From NCBI GenBank assembly GCA_030762175.1, contig CM060831.1, forward strand, positions 498,501 through 562,500: 64,000 nt of DNA, given 5' to 3'. Both the position numbers and the translations under genes were made by a program. Below are positions 33,291-45,645 of this stretch, in pieces (positions within the stretch are counted from its first letter, which is position 1; the number at the start of each line of letters is the position of its first letter). The DNA is from Metallyticus violacea. Taxonomy: Eukaryota > Arthropoda > Insecta > Mantodea > Metallyticidae. The notes beneath the pieces were generated by a model that ran no database searches, was not told the origin of the DNA, and saw only the letters and a list, made by a program, of their open reading frames with translations.

Positions 33291-35875
33291 GATAGCTGTG
33301 TGATAAATATACAAATGTGTTGTGATGACGAAGATGCAGATATTTTTTTACTTTTCTTCCTGGTACTTTCTATATTTCATCAGAGATTAGCCTACAGTCT
33401 TCCAGTACGCTATTAATGAACAAAAATATAATAAAAGTACAATGTCTGATGCGGGCTATAAGGGATGGTTGTGGAAGAAGTTCCAATCCACAATGCTGCA
33501 CTGCCATAGTATTCGGACATGCATTATCATATTCCAGCAATACACTTCTAGAGGTATTCCTATTCTTTTGCTGCAAATTGAAGGTTTCAGTTTTTCTTGT
33601 ACCTAACCACATTGATTTTTATTGTACATTGTTTGCCCGTGTTCCTGAAGTCATCAAATTAGGTTTCATGTCTTTAAAAAATATAACCCATTTATCAGCA
33701 TGCATCCCTTTTAAATTATTAGCTGCAGATGTTTCTACTCAATGTTTAGTTTCTTTCTGTCCTGTTTTCGAAAGTAGACAAAATTCTCTCTGAAACGCAC
33801 ACATTTTCTCCGTACTCTTCCTCCATGCATTGTTGCTTGTGCAAATCGTTTGGGAACACCGTGAACAAATTTTAAAGTACTGCAACTCGTCTTGCTTTAT
33901 GGCAAGTGCAAATCCATATCCGCTATCACACTCTAATGCTATTTCGGATGCTATCCTCTGGTTTTTTCTGGTCACGGCATCGCCGTCAATTTGGGCTTTT
34001 TCGAGTGATGTTGATAGTAACTTTATTAGATCTTTGCTGCAATTACTCTTCTAATTCACAAATTACTAACTATTCATAGGCTTATCGTTAATTAACAATA
34101 CTTGAAGGACAATAACGACCTAACACATGGATGAGATTCCACAGTATTCTCTATTTCTAAGCCGAAAGAAAGCGGACAATGACACGTGCTCTTCGATGAT
34201 GCCTAGCCGTGAGGGCGGTGTTAGTGGATTGCAACTCCATCAATGGCCGAGCGGTGGTTGTCTGTAGTGGAAATACCCATTAATAAACACGAACATATAC
34301 TTCCCTCTGATTTGGTAACCGCGTAGTTGAAAAACTGCCTTTACCTTCTGATTCACTCTCATATTATTTCCCATAACATTCAATATTTACAAAAGCACCC
34401 ACAAATAAAACTCTGAACTTTTAGAAAGCTTCGTTGATATGTGAATATTTCTGCTAAGCATGTTATTATTTGCTAACAAGCAGCACGAAATCACACTGAC
34501 TTTATATGCCCAGTTCATACCAGGGCCTTAGCACACCTATTCAAATGTCACTGACATTATTTACACCACCTTCAATTAAGAATGGCAGCCTAATGGCTTG
34601 CCACATGCCCATAAGTTCCTCTTATGGTGCATTATTATTTTAGTAACCTTCACAGGCTAAGAGTACATTACTTCTATGTCTAATTACTTTAATGTTTTGT
34701 TTACTTGCACTCAAAGATGAGTCTAAAACATCTCATCAAGATGCTCTCCCAGACTGTCCATTGTTAACACTTAAGGTTTGCTCTCCTGAGCAAAAACGGC
34801 TGGGATTGTTGGATACTGATAGTTGCTAGTGTTAACGGTGTGGTAGCGTTCTCTTCATAAATGGTTGGCATTTTCAGCGTTAGGACTTGGACTAGTATCA
34901 GATGAGCGTTGTTTCACACCCGTACGATATGAAAGCACACACTTACAGTACAGATGTTTCATGTCAAGAGTACTCCCGTTTATTATATGTGCTTTCATAA
35001 TATACCAGTTCACAGGTAAGACAAAAGCAAACGCTTGGTTGTTTAATAAGAGCTTGCAGATGGGAGAAGATGGCGATGATACTGATGTTAACGCGCGTAC
35101 TCTACAAAACAACAGTCAGATAGAGTCAAGTTTAGTTATGGAAGGTAAGCACTATTCAGGGACCTCCAACATTCCATATCTCTAAGCGTGTTTTGCTCAT
35201 GTCTTACCTGCTTGCTTAAATGCTAAAATTCACAGAAGCGAAATAGCGCTCGCCCAGCTGTCCAAGCAGTGACTTATTACTACTTCAGTAAGTGCGAGTC
35301 TATGCTGAAAGCCAAACCCAATTTATCAAAAGGCACTGGTACAATTTATTTCTTGCCACCATCTAATAAACCGGTTAGTAGCTGTCTGAATGTCGAAATG
35401 GTGCTAAATTTGCAAGAAATTCTCACGGTATAACCTTAAGTGCTAACTGATGTGTAGTAAAGCATGTCCAACCCGAGGTACTATATTAAATACAATTCTC
35501 GTACATGACATGTTAGTACTGGACACACAAGGCCACACGCACTGTCGAAGAATTCTTGTAATATACACCACCTAAGTGTTGCAACAATTTTACTGACTAT
35601 TGTTCTAAAATTTCTACTATTATCATTTATGGGCAATTCATCTAATGCAGTAATTAGTGTAGCATATAAGATTATTATAGCAGTAGCCTAAACTCGTTCA
35701 GGTTTATCGAAGAATAAGCTGTAATGAATTAGTGCCCCACCACTCAATTATTCTTCTTTGTACATAAAATTTATTTTCAATTTCAAGTTAAGATTTATAA
35801 TTAAATGTTGAACACATATTAGCTAACTTACCCAATATAAAGCATGATTTGCATAATCTGTTCTCTCACATTAGA
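33291..35875. other. Unassigned DNA with a few unrecognised short ORFs
   Basis: The longest frames are 33,416-33,793 (plus) and a minus-strand frame open from about 34,045 to 33,739. The latter reads on through KNQRIASEIALECDSGYGF and a CSRC pair. Neither matches a family I know. The minus frame has no in-frame stop for about 100 codons and continues past its stop with similar composition, so it could be a decayed transposase or an exon. A plus-strand frame at 34,865-35,185 has a hydrophobic stretch but no recognisable domain. Nothing here is supported well enough to call a gene. Confidence 0.4.
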
Positions 35876-35880
35876 TCAAG

Positions 35881-36213
35881 TGTGTCAAACTCATTTGGGC
35901 TGGGGATAATTTCCCGTCTCAAACTACCTCTAACGGCTTAACACCGTTTACACGTTTTCATTAATAGGGTCTCTCGACCTAGGAAACGATGCATTTAATA
36001 AGTCAATAGAGCATACAATTTTCGAGATTCAGAACTGGATTTAAGATGCACATATGCAGCATTGTCAATTTTCAGTGATGCGCACGCATTCGTTTAGGCG
36101 GCAGTGATGCTCATTTGGGCTGTGTACGGTACTTTTCGCGGTAAATTACAAAATTTCTTTCAAAAAGGGGCAAGGATGCCAAATAATAAGTGACAAGCCT
36201 CGAGTTTGACACA
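35881..36213. mobile_element. Small non-autonomous DNA element with 12-bp terminal inverted repeats
   Basis: TGTGTCAAACTC at 35,881-35,892 is repeated in inverse at 36,202-36,213 with no mismatch. Both ends are followed outward by a variant of atcaag, which may be part of longer, gapped ends. Termini beginning (T)GTGTCAAACTC are common among hAT-family non-autonomous elements. The interior (~310 bases) is GC-richer than the flanks and has no ORF. I did not find a clear 8-bp target duplication, so the family assignment is tentative. Confidence 0.5.
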
Positions 36214-36328
36214 TCTTTACTTGATTTTGTTGTTACCATAATTATTGTTCCTAAATTGCATATCATCAAATGAACAAAATATACATCAACTAACCTAAAC
36301 TAAACTATATTACAGTCTACACATCATT

Positions 36329-36560
36329 AAAGAAATGTTTCTTAGTGTTCCATTTACGCCCCCCTTGCCCTATTTAATTGAAGAAAAATTCCTTTTATTT
36401 GCATTTACCCCCCCTCCCAATACAATTAAAACATGCTTCTTAGTGTTTCATTTACCCCCTCCCCATATTATTCAAATGCTTCTTAGCATTGCATTTACCC
36501 CCTCCTCCATATTATTGAAGAAATGTTTCTGAGTGTTTCATTTACCCTCTCCCCATTAAC
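36329..36560 (+). repeat. Short tandem array, ~45-50-bp unit, five units
   Basis: The unit has the form atg(t/c)ttctta-gtg-tttcatttaccccctccccatattattgaag. Units start near 36,335, 36,385, 36,433, 36,477 and 36,521, with small indels. The plus strand is C-rich. The ORF across it is a product of the repeat. Confidence 0.82.
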
Positions 36561-36744
36561 TTATAAAATTTTACACATATAAACGGAACGTTAACTTGAA
36601 TGCTAAATTGCACAGAACAGATCAAAACTATATTCTCCTTTTATAAAATTTAATGTAACAGAAATATTAATAATCAGCCCTTTACAAGTCTTTTTAAAAC
36701 ATGTTCCAAATGTGGAATGTTTGCCCCATTTGTAACATGATACA

Positions 36745-37260
36745 CATCAGGCTGGTAATCCAGTTCCCTTAAACTTTCCATACCTCTTCAACACCAATCC
36801 TGCGTTCGCTTGTAGGCCAATCAACATATCTTGAAATGGGTGGTAGAAAGACGCGATCCACGATGAAACCACAAAGATAAAATGACACGGGATGACGTTT
36901 GTAAGTGTAACATGCAATGTACAGTTCTTGATCCATTTATCTAGTTGAACGGCCATTTTCAGTGGAAGGTCACAATCCTGATTAAATATGAAGTTAACAT
37001 TCTCTTCCTCCAGTTGTAGCACGTCAAGGTAGTTAACTTTTTTGCAGTGGTTTCCGCAAAGAACAAGATATCAGAAACTTTTTCACGAGCAAAGCCGCAG
37101 ATTTGGAGAGAAATCACATTCCTGTTTCTGAATGCATAGGAATCTTCAGTTCCACAAATCTTCACTTTGGGTCTGTTTTCAAGTTCTGACACGTGGAATA
37201 TTGCTTCGCCTCCAAAACCACTTTTCACAGAACCATCTTCTGGCGCAGATTTAAACGAAA
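36745..37260 (-). pseudogene. DDE transposase relic (HTH/DDE type common in insects), minus strand
   Basis: Frame 36,959-37,228 reads GGEAIFHVSELENRPKVKIC followed by REKVSDILFFAE. This matches the core of a transposase family in which the usual pattern is DEATFHLSG-(V)NR-N-RIWG and then a FFAE segment. The overlapping frame at 36,747-37,022 continues with NFIFNQDCDLP, the family's FQQDGAPP, which holds the second catalytic Asp. It ends with ANAGLVLKRYGK, typical of the C-terminus. The first catalytic Asp is replaced (GGEA for DEA), and the third Asp region is not seen. At least one frameshift separates the parts. Related N-terminal relics are at 43,780-44,400 and 56,150-56,480. Confidence 0.62.
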
Positions 37261-40109
37261 GAGATCTAACATACGTCGTTCTTCAGATCATGTACAAGTT
37301 GTAGGCAGTAAAGCATCATAAATGCTTCCCCAGTAGCAGTCACAAAGTTTTTTGTTTCTCGGTTTGCTTGGTAGGTGCATTTTTGAAATTCCTTGCCTAA
37401 CAGACACTAACATGCTCCACTTCTTCACAGTTGTTAATAACATTATTGTGGTAACTTACAGCTGGATGGTCTGTCCCACATTTTATCCGGCAATGACAAC
37501 CCACAACACTTGTTCTTATGAGCATCACGAAAATATGTCTTCTGTTCTCCGCTTGTCATTTTCTTGAAGTATCTCTATTTGGACAAAATAGCGAACATGC
37601 AAAGTCGGCAGGCGCATTTAAAACTTTGGAAGATTGTTTTCAAACATTACATTTTGAAAAACATTTACTTATTTCAATTCATAAAGAAAAGAAATGGAGA
37701 ACATAATTTTGACCTATTCTGTATATTAAAAGAACAGGTTATGCATATCATACCATGTTTATCTTTACTTCTTTCATGTTTACAATACTTTTATTATAAC
37801 AAGATTATGCAACACATTATTTAATTTTTCTTAAGGTGTTTTCCCCTGATAGCGGGTATTACCTCATTTGGTTGAAAGACGTTTTAATTCGAATACTGTT
37901 TCTGAATACTCCAACATGTAGACTAGAGGTCTTTTAGTAAAGCTTACGATAATAATGGCAGCACTTATTTAATGGCGGTGCTTCCTCGCCATATCACAGT
38001 GTCGTCATAGAGTATATGTGGTATTTATAAGTGTGATTACGCCACTAATCACCCTCCCACACTCTGGTAACACTGCTGCCTCTTGTCTATGGCTAGTTTA
38101 CCGCTGTTCACTGCAGATGTCTTCTTTTTAAAAAATATCAATTTCTATGGGTTTTTTTTAAATATTTCTAAGGAAGCTAGAAATACGTGCCTCATTTTTT
38201 TTCCCTTTAATATAATGAATTCTTTTAAAATGCACATTAGCACACCGAAAACAATAGGTGCTTGTCATTAAGCTGATGCAGTATAAGAAAGTTTGGTTAT
38301 AATATTTTTCTCGCCATTCAAAGTATTTAACAGAGAAATGCAATAGTAAAAATTTGAACATATTTTTACATTTTTCTTAAAACTACATTCCTTGCCTACC
38401 TGTTTTGGTATAAAGCATCTGTGAGATATATCTTTGAATGTATTGCTTCTTACATACAAAGTTTATATTAACAGAAATTGACACTTCACCACAGTATAAG
38501 TTAATCATTTTCAACTAGTTGTTGACTGTAGCTTTCCTCAACATCATTAACTTGCCTAGATTCATTTTAAAGGTTTAAGAAAGATTCCATAGTTGTGAAT
38601 TAACAATTACAAATATAGCAATTTGATTTTCCCTGTAACGTTTATAACTGAAGACAAAAAACAATCTTCATAAACCGAGTTTACTCATATTCCTCACCAA
38701 TCTTTCAAATAGTTTATTTCCTTGTGACAATGCATCACATAAACTTAAAATGATCCACAAACTACATTTATATACTGTGTGTGCTTACATGGGGAAAAGA
38801 TGAACTAATCTGAAGGTAGCAAAGCTATTACGTTGAACGTTGCACTGTGCTAAAGCAGATCTAGACAAACTTGAGATGATGATGAACCATATGTACCTGA
38901 AGCTTAGATTTTATCTTAGGGTTTAAAAACGTACTGTCAATATCATTTTTGGACAGGCTTATTTTTTTTTTTTTAATAAAATGACAACTATGTTGTACTG
39001 TTTCATGTTGTTTTGTGGTGAAGTTTAAATGTGTTGCCAGTTTCATAATGTGATGGAAATCGTAGGGAAATGAATTTTGGAGTTATATAGTCACTATTTT
39101 GCAGTGTAACGTGAAAGCCTGAAACTGAAACCGAAGACAGTTGTCAATAAGAACACTGATGAAGAGCCGATCTGATTTGAGAGCTAAATATAAGTTCTAT
39201 ATATATGTAGTTAGAGAATAAAAAGTACCATATCAAAAATTCGCAGGACTCCAAAAGCTCATTCGAATAAAGGTGATGAATATAGGATTGCCATACGACA
39301 CAGAATTAGCGGATTATCCGCGATTTTATAGTGTATGAATGAAGTCCACCATTTTTAATCCAGTTGAACAGAAATCAGAAAAACTGCAATAGCTTGGCCA
39401 ATATAAGTTTCCTGGGTACACACGTTTAGAAAGTATGTTTCTTACTTTTAAGGTTAAAGAGTTTATGTATGTTCTGAAGCCACAGTTTCAGAATGCTCAT
39501 TATCGTTATGATAAGCTGATTTATTTAGGTTGAAAAATATTTTTGCCATTGTCTGGTCGCCTTGTTCTATAGAACCTAATAGATTACTTGCATACATGGT
39601 GTGAGCTTTTTTCTGAACATTGTTGCTGGATACTATTGAAGACATTACATGCGTGGGAAGGTGTTGAAATTACTCTGAAATGGATGCAAAATAATATATC
39701 TTGTAAACAAAATGAGAGTCTTTTCTTTGACGAAATGGTCAAACTGAAAAGTTTCCTATCAGACAAAAAATAAAGATATGCTTCCAAACGATTTTCTTTT
39801 TCTCCAGTATTTATGGGTCTGTGGAACAGTATTCAGAACTGTTAAAAAATAGAAGTGTTTTACGATGATAAGTAAAAATTTACTGTTGTTTAGGCAAATT
39901 TATATAAAATTAAACTGGATTCCTGATGTGGTCTCTGTTCATATTATGTGAATAAATGATATTAGTAATAACTTTGTTCTAGTACAAGCTCTGTTCAATA
40001 CAGAATAACCCATTTTTTTACAGGCATAATTTCTAGCACTAAAATATAGCTGTAATATTTTGTTTGCTTTATGAGTAATGTGCAGTGGTATTAGTATCAC
40101 TGTTGTCAC
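37261..40109. other. Unassigned AT-rich DNA
   Basis: Only short chance ORFs are present. No repeat period, element end or known domain was recognised on either strand. Confidence 0.55.
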
Positions 40110-41165
40110 TTCCAGTACTCACATGCGAGAGGCGTGCAAGTTGAAACTTGTTCACTTCTACCTACGACAAAAAGGAAGTGACATATAATGTACTGCTCTA
40201 AAATAAATTTTCATCTGAGGCCTATGCAATGTTACAGCAGAGATATGGTGAATGTTCTTTCCAATAGCACAGCTCAAAGATGGTTTAAAGAATAGATGCA
40301 ACCAGTTCCGAAGGAAGGTGGAAACGACGCTTTTTTTCTCTAATGGAACAAAGGTTTACACTGCTGCAGTCAATGTGAGAAGATCTTCTAATTACATTAA
40401 GAACCCTTTCAGAAATTAAAATTTTATACTGGGTGTCACCCACATATTGAAAACTGAAAAAATGTACACGTGATCTGTTTGTTCATGGTGGGTTTCAATA
40501 CTTCCGGAACAAAATGATGTTTGCATGCAGTTTAAGATATTACAAGAAGATGCACGTTTTTTCCACAGGTAACCACAGCTGATGAAATTTGTCACTTAAT
40601 TTCAATTCTGAGAGCAAACAGCAAAGCTGTGTGTGTGTAAAGCTCTATAATCACAAACACACACAGACAGAGACAGAAGAAGGAAAGGAACAGCTTCTAC
40701 TGGGAAAGTTATGGCAATCTCATTTTTCCATATTCAAGAAAGAATTACAGCATGTACCTGCACTCAATTGTAACTGGACTATACTACAGAGATGTACCAA
40801 AAACAGCAACACCATATTACATGCAAAAAGGCCACATTTCCGTGCAAAAAGCTGGATGCTGCATCATGATAATGCACAGCTGCACATTGCATATCAATAT
40901 GACATGTGTCCAACACCCTCCCGATAGTCCAGAATTAGTCCATTGTGTCATTCCTTTGATTGAAGAAACATGTTTGTGAAAGTCATTTTTCAATATCATT
41001 GCAGTGATGAAGGCTGCAGAAAGGATTGCATAAAAAACCTGTCAAAAAAGGTTTCCAGTATGTCTTTGAAGAATGGCAGAAACCCTGGGGGACAGGTGTA
41101 TTGGAGCCAACGGCACCGACTTTGAGACAGATCATAAAAATTATGAAGACGAGTAAACTTAAGTT
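40110..41165 (+). pseudogene. Mariner transposase relic, plus strand, many frameshifts
   Basis: Segments in mariner order appear in changing frames. YAMLQQRYGEC and then STAQRWFKE (about 40,225-40,295) match the N-terminal helix-turn-helix region. NFNSESKQQS (40,598-40,630) matches the segment just after the first catalytic Asp, normally YDPESKQQS. TGLYYRDV lies near 40,775. LHHDNAQLHIA (about 40,858-40,892) holds the second catalytic Asp and is followed by a broken YSPDLAP region. FEEWQKPWG-like sequence near 41,070 and a TAA near 41,155 close it. Two short insertions, a CA-rich one near 40,650 among them, disturb it. No terminal repeats were found. It is a different copy from the relics at 31,345 and 3,077. 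Confidence 0.75.
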
Positions 41166-43207
41166 ATTATAATCATTATGATTTTATTTTAAAATTTTTA
41201 CAACTGAATTGATCTGTTGTATTACAAACAGCGTACTGGAGTTCTTTTTTTCCCCCATTGTGCAACATTCCGCCTGCAGGCCTAAAATGGCATCAACTAC
41301 CAAACTGAAATGCTTTAATTAATAAATGGCTCCTAACAAAAGATTTAAATGTAAATGCAGTTAGGAGCTGTTCGAATAAATAAGGAAAACAAAATCTTTA
41401 TAGAAATACAGCCCAACAGATACAAACTACATAATTATAAACATCAAATATGAACCATGTATGATGGCAAAAGAGATGTAAAACTTTAACGCTTAACAAT
41501 GAATAATTATTTAAGCAATGTTGCCAAATGTGGCTTTCTGTCAGTTTTTCTATTTATAGTATGCGTAGAAATTTTCAATTTCACTATTTTCTGGTGCATA
41601 TAAAGTTATCTGATGATTTCCCCCACTCCTTTGTAAAAAAATATTATCACAACTGTCATAAAGCTACATATGAGTATAGTGGACCATAAACATGGAATAC
41701 TGAACATATGAAAACAACCATGGAGTTTGCAACAGTATATCTTAGTCTTGTGATGTTTCAATAGAATGCAATACTAATAGTTTATATCAAATTGCTTTAA
41801 AATGTCCCTCTGACAGGCATAAAGCATTTGCAAACCTGGCTGATTCCTGGATTCACTATTACAAAATTAAGATAAAGTTTTATGCATGGAGTCGATGAGC
41901 AAAAATACAATTTTAAATAAATAATTGGTTTTTAGATTTTGTAAGCTTTAAGTTAATAAAGTTAACAATACTTTTATGTAGTTAATAATCGCAGCAATTT
42001 AGCAATTTGGCAGGCTTATTAACCTTCCCATTTCTTATGTTGTTGCAGTACTTTAACACTTGTAGAGAAAATACTGAATATAATAAGAAGAAATTAACAT
42101 CGAAAATAGAATGGGGGAAGAGAGGTACACTCAGTTTTCTTTACATTAATGTTCAAATATGGATTTTTAGTGCTAAGGTTAACATGCTTAATAACAGCTG
42201 AAATAAGGTTTCTAACCAATTTAGTTTGTATTTTTCATGATATGGTAGATCAGAGTTTATTATGATAGTCCAGAAAACAGTTTCGCCCAAATTATATGCC
42301 AAGAATTAGTTGGAGCCAAAGTGAAGCTTGGAGTGCCACAGTAAAAGTTAGAGGAATGTCGATAACCTCTGATAACATCCTTGTGAAATGACTTCATCCT
42401 AGTAAGTAATATAACAGTATTATAAAGGTTAGCAGGTACAGAGAGCAACAATCATTGAAGAAATGTTGAAAGAACAGGCTTTAAATAAAATGCAATGTGT
42501 TGATCATGAAGAAAATATCTTTAAAACCCACAGAAATTGGAAATTTTAAAGAACGTACAAAGCAAGGAAATAAAACAAGTAGATTAACCAGAGTTTATAG
42601 GCGTTTCAAATGGAAACTGTAAAAGTAAATTAAATCAATTACCATATTATTAGGAAATCACGAGTATAAAAACCTGTAGAAAATAAGTGTTTTCGCAGGT
42701 ATTACATAAAACAGGAAAGCAGACTGCATTGAGACTACAGTAAATATGAATAATTGTCAATTAAACTATAATACTTTACCATTGTGGGAAAATAAATAAA
42801 CAAATAAATAAAAATATATGGATACATTTGGAAAATTGTGGGTTGAATTTATTTCCATCTCTGATCGCTGTTTTAAACGAACTAAGCATTTTGACATGTT
42901 AAATAATTATACTTTAATTTTGATAGAAAGAAAAACAAGTTAGCAACATTGCGACAAAAACTACCTTGCAGTTACCAATAAGAGAAAATTTCAAGTATTG
43001 AATGGCACGTACAAATATCTAAATAATAACAGTACGTAATGAATATTAGTTACTGCATTTACCACTCTACAAATTTTATATGAGAATGCAGTTTAAAGTT
43101 ACGTGCTAAAATAAAGGAAAACATAGACATAATAGCTGATTATAGGATATTTGCAAATTATTTTTTAGTTTTTTTGTTCTTTAAATGATGAGAGTATCAG
43201 TTAAAAT
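41166..43207. other. Unassigned AT-rich DNA
   Basis: No element, repeat period or convincing ORF was seen. Short ORFs of about 60 residues show no recognisable domain. Confidence 0.55.
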
Positions 43208-43397
43208 AGGAATGAAAACAACAAAACTCAATTCTACTATTGACTAATATTTGGCACCAGGAAAATATGTATATAAATAAATGTACTTATTTAAATATTA
43301 ACAGGAATGAAAACAACAAAACTCAATTCTACTATTGACTAATATTTGGCACCAGGAAAATATGTATATAAATAAATGCACTTATTTAAATATTAAC
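43208..43397 (+). repeat. 95-bp tandem duplication, one mismatch
   Basis: Bases 43,208-43,302 are repeated at 43,303-43,397 with a single difference (atgtactt against atgcactt). The unit contains ggcaccaggaaaatatg. It has no coding content. Such identity in otherwise decayed sequence points to a recent event. Confidence 0.95.
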
Positions 43398-43779
43398 ATT
43401 TTTCGCAGTTTAATAGTTTAAAAAAAAAAAAAAGAAAGAAAGAAAAAAAAAGGATAAATGCAAAATTACAATCAAAAAGAAATCTCTTGAAATAGAATCA
43501 CTTAAATTTTCTAAACTCGACCACTAAAGTAAGCAATAGAAACATGAAAAAGCATCAAGACCTCTCTACTAAATCTTAAGTTTCAGTGTATCAGGTAAAA
43601 TGTCCAAAATTGGCTCTTTCCCAAAAAGCTTGGATATTAATAAATGATTAAGGGAACATAACTGTAATATTAGCGAGCATAATCTATTTTAAGTACCAGG
43701 GTCCCAGAATATGCCCTCGCTGCTTGCACAGAGTTTACATATTTGACTTTCCCTGCTTACGATCACCTATTGGCCTGTC

Positions 43780-44400
43780 CTTAAACTTCCGGGCAGTCAA
43801 GTCCACATGGCAGATGGCAAAACAGCTCACTTTGGAGCAACATACTTCTATGTGTAAATGCTACTATAAATACGAAATTAGCTTATGGCATTCATTAGGA
43901 ATTTATTCGGAAGTTCCCTGGGAATTTGCCTACTTCCTCAAGACCTTGTGAATAAAGTTGATACTATTGGTTCAGTGCAAAACAAGAAACAAATAGTTTT
44001 GATAGAACACAAATTAAAAGAAATTAGTGAAGTATTGAATGTTCGCAAACAAAATCACTACCGAAATTAGCACAAGGTGTGGTTTCAGTGTTTTGTGCAT
44101 ATACAGAAGCAAAATTGTTAAAAATTCAAACTTTACAAGTATGCATGTCCACTGTCTATGACAAAGTGGTCCTGTAGAAGGTGTGCGTTACTGTGATTGG
44201 TTTCTTTCATTAGTGATTTAAGGATTAATCCACCCACTGCTTGGTATACTTTCAGACGAGGTGTTGTTCGAACAAAATGTTCATGTGAACACACACCATT
44301 CACTATTGGTGTTCTGAAAGTTCAAATTGTATAAAAGAAACTCATCTTTATGATAAGAAAATTGGAGCAAGAGCATAACAATCTAATTTCTTACAAGGAG
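43780..44400 (+). pseudogene. HTH/DDE transposase relic (DUF4817-type N-terminus), plus strand
   Basis: In insects this family pairs an N-terminal helix-turn-helix region with a DDE domain. Here frame 43,724-43,951 has QLTLEQHTSMCKCYYKYE, the family's opening (LTxEQRxxIVxxYY). The next frame reads NKVDTIGSVQNKKQ, the usual KFxETGSV motif, and then KLKEISEVLNV. Near 44,190-44,310 a further frame reads VRYCDWFLSLVI and GILSDEVLFEQNVHVN. This lines up with the family's xxFCxWFL...FSDEAxFHLxGxVN, including the first catalytic Asp (SDE). Stops and frame changes lie between the pieces. The remainder of the DDE domain is not visible. Confidence 0.62.
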
Positions 44401-45309
44401 ACAGTAAATTAGGGAGATAATGAAATGGTTCCTTTTTTAATCAGATACAAAGAAGAGAAATAATATTATACAGCAGAAGAGATAAAAGGGTAAATTGGGC
44501 CAGTGGTTGAAGATAATAGTGATTAGTGCTGGGTATGACAGTCTTGCTCAGCAGATCTAAGAGTGTTCTTCAGGTCACTTCACAAATAAAAATTACAGAT
44601 CATACATTGGAAAAACTCCAGGAAAATTTACAAAATGAAATCAAACATTACAAATATTACAATCTAAATTGCGTCAATCAGAATATGTTTACCTGGTACA
44701 ATGCCCGCTTAACTGAGGGAAGACGATATTTCCAGCATTTGATATAAGGTAAGATTTGATACAAGTAGCGAGCTCAGAATACAGGCACGGCCGATATGTC
44801 CATCCGCAGAGATGCAAAACCCCTTGCTAGCGAAAGAGTATGTTTTGGAATTTTTGTGCTACATCAAACCAAATTCTCATATTTTTTAAATACCGATGAT
44901 ATATCAATCTTATTATTTCAATACATATAAATACATTATGGGTGATTACGGTGATAAGTATGAATTTATGAATTCCTGGATATTGGGTTGAAGAACAAAA
45001 ACAGTTCCAAAACTAAGCTGCTAGAAGTGTAAACATTCCACCGCATTATCCTTTGGTACATTTGATACATTAATCATTAATGACTGACATTATTCCAGAC
45101 TGCTATTTGTTTATATCAATAAAAGATGTAATAAAATACCTGTTGAAAATTACTGGCCAAACACATTTATGTGAATCAAATATTATGTAATATGTTAATA
45201 ATACATTATACATTAAACTTATATAAAGGAACATTAAACTATTGATTGGCTTTGAGGCTTTTACATATCGACAATTAGTGCTGTGCAATGATAAATTGGG
45301 AAAAGATTA
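44401..45309. other. Unassigned AT-rich DNA
   Basis: No recognisable element or gene was found; only short ORFs are present. Confidence 0.55.
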
Positions 45310-45475
45310 TTTTTAAAGGAAGTAAGCATTTCAGGCCCAAATTTTAGGGTATGTACCCAGCATTTGCCATTTATCAGGACTGAGGAAAACCTGGAAAAAC
45401 ATCGAGGAGATGGTCCTGGTGGGAATTGAACCCCGCTCATGAGTACGAGCCTTAATGACCTCCACCTCTGGTGGT
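45310..45475 (-). mobile_element. tRNA-derived SINE, family 2, fragment
   Basis: Minus-strand reading gives the family-2 head (GAGGTCATTAAGGCTCG), a B-box (GGTTCAATTCCC) and CACCAGGACCAT. The body then runs to about 45,310 and ends before the tail. It matches 5,128-5,389 over roughly the first 160 bases. Its head lies at the edge of satellite block 3, and a few bases of it are included in a short local duplication there. Confidence 0.8.
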
Positions 45476-45645
45476 AATAACGTCACAGTACTAAACTGTT
45501 ACTATTTATGTAAAAGTTACAATAGTACTAATATTGACATCTACACAGAGAAAACCACCACCGTGGCGGTAATAACGTCGCAGTACTAAACTATCACCAT
45601 TTATGTAAAAGTTGCAATAGTACTAATATTGACATATACATGCAG
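45470..45645 (+). repeat. ~88-bp local tandem duplication at the SINE/satellite junction
   Basis: The stretch from gtggtaataacgtcacagtact at about 45,471 to the acagagaaaaccacc near 45,560 is repeated to about 45,645 with several differences. Each copy starts with a few bases that look like the SINE head (ccac..tggtggtaataacg or ccgtggcggtaataacg). The duplication therefore followed the SINE insertion or used its target duplication. Confidence 0.65.

Noticed and set aside
40589..40979. Two overlapping host ORFs of 112 and 75 codons
   Set aside because: Their recognisable pieces (SESKQQS, HHDNA) are mariner motifs in shifted frames, so they form one decayed transposase.
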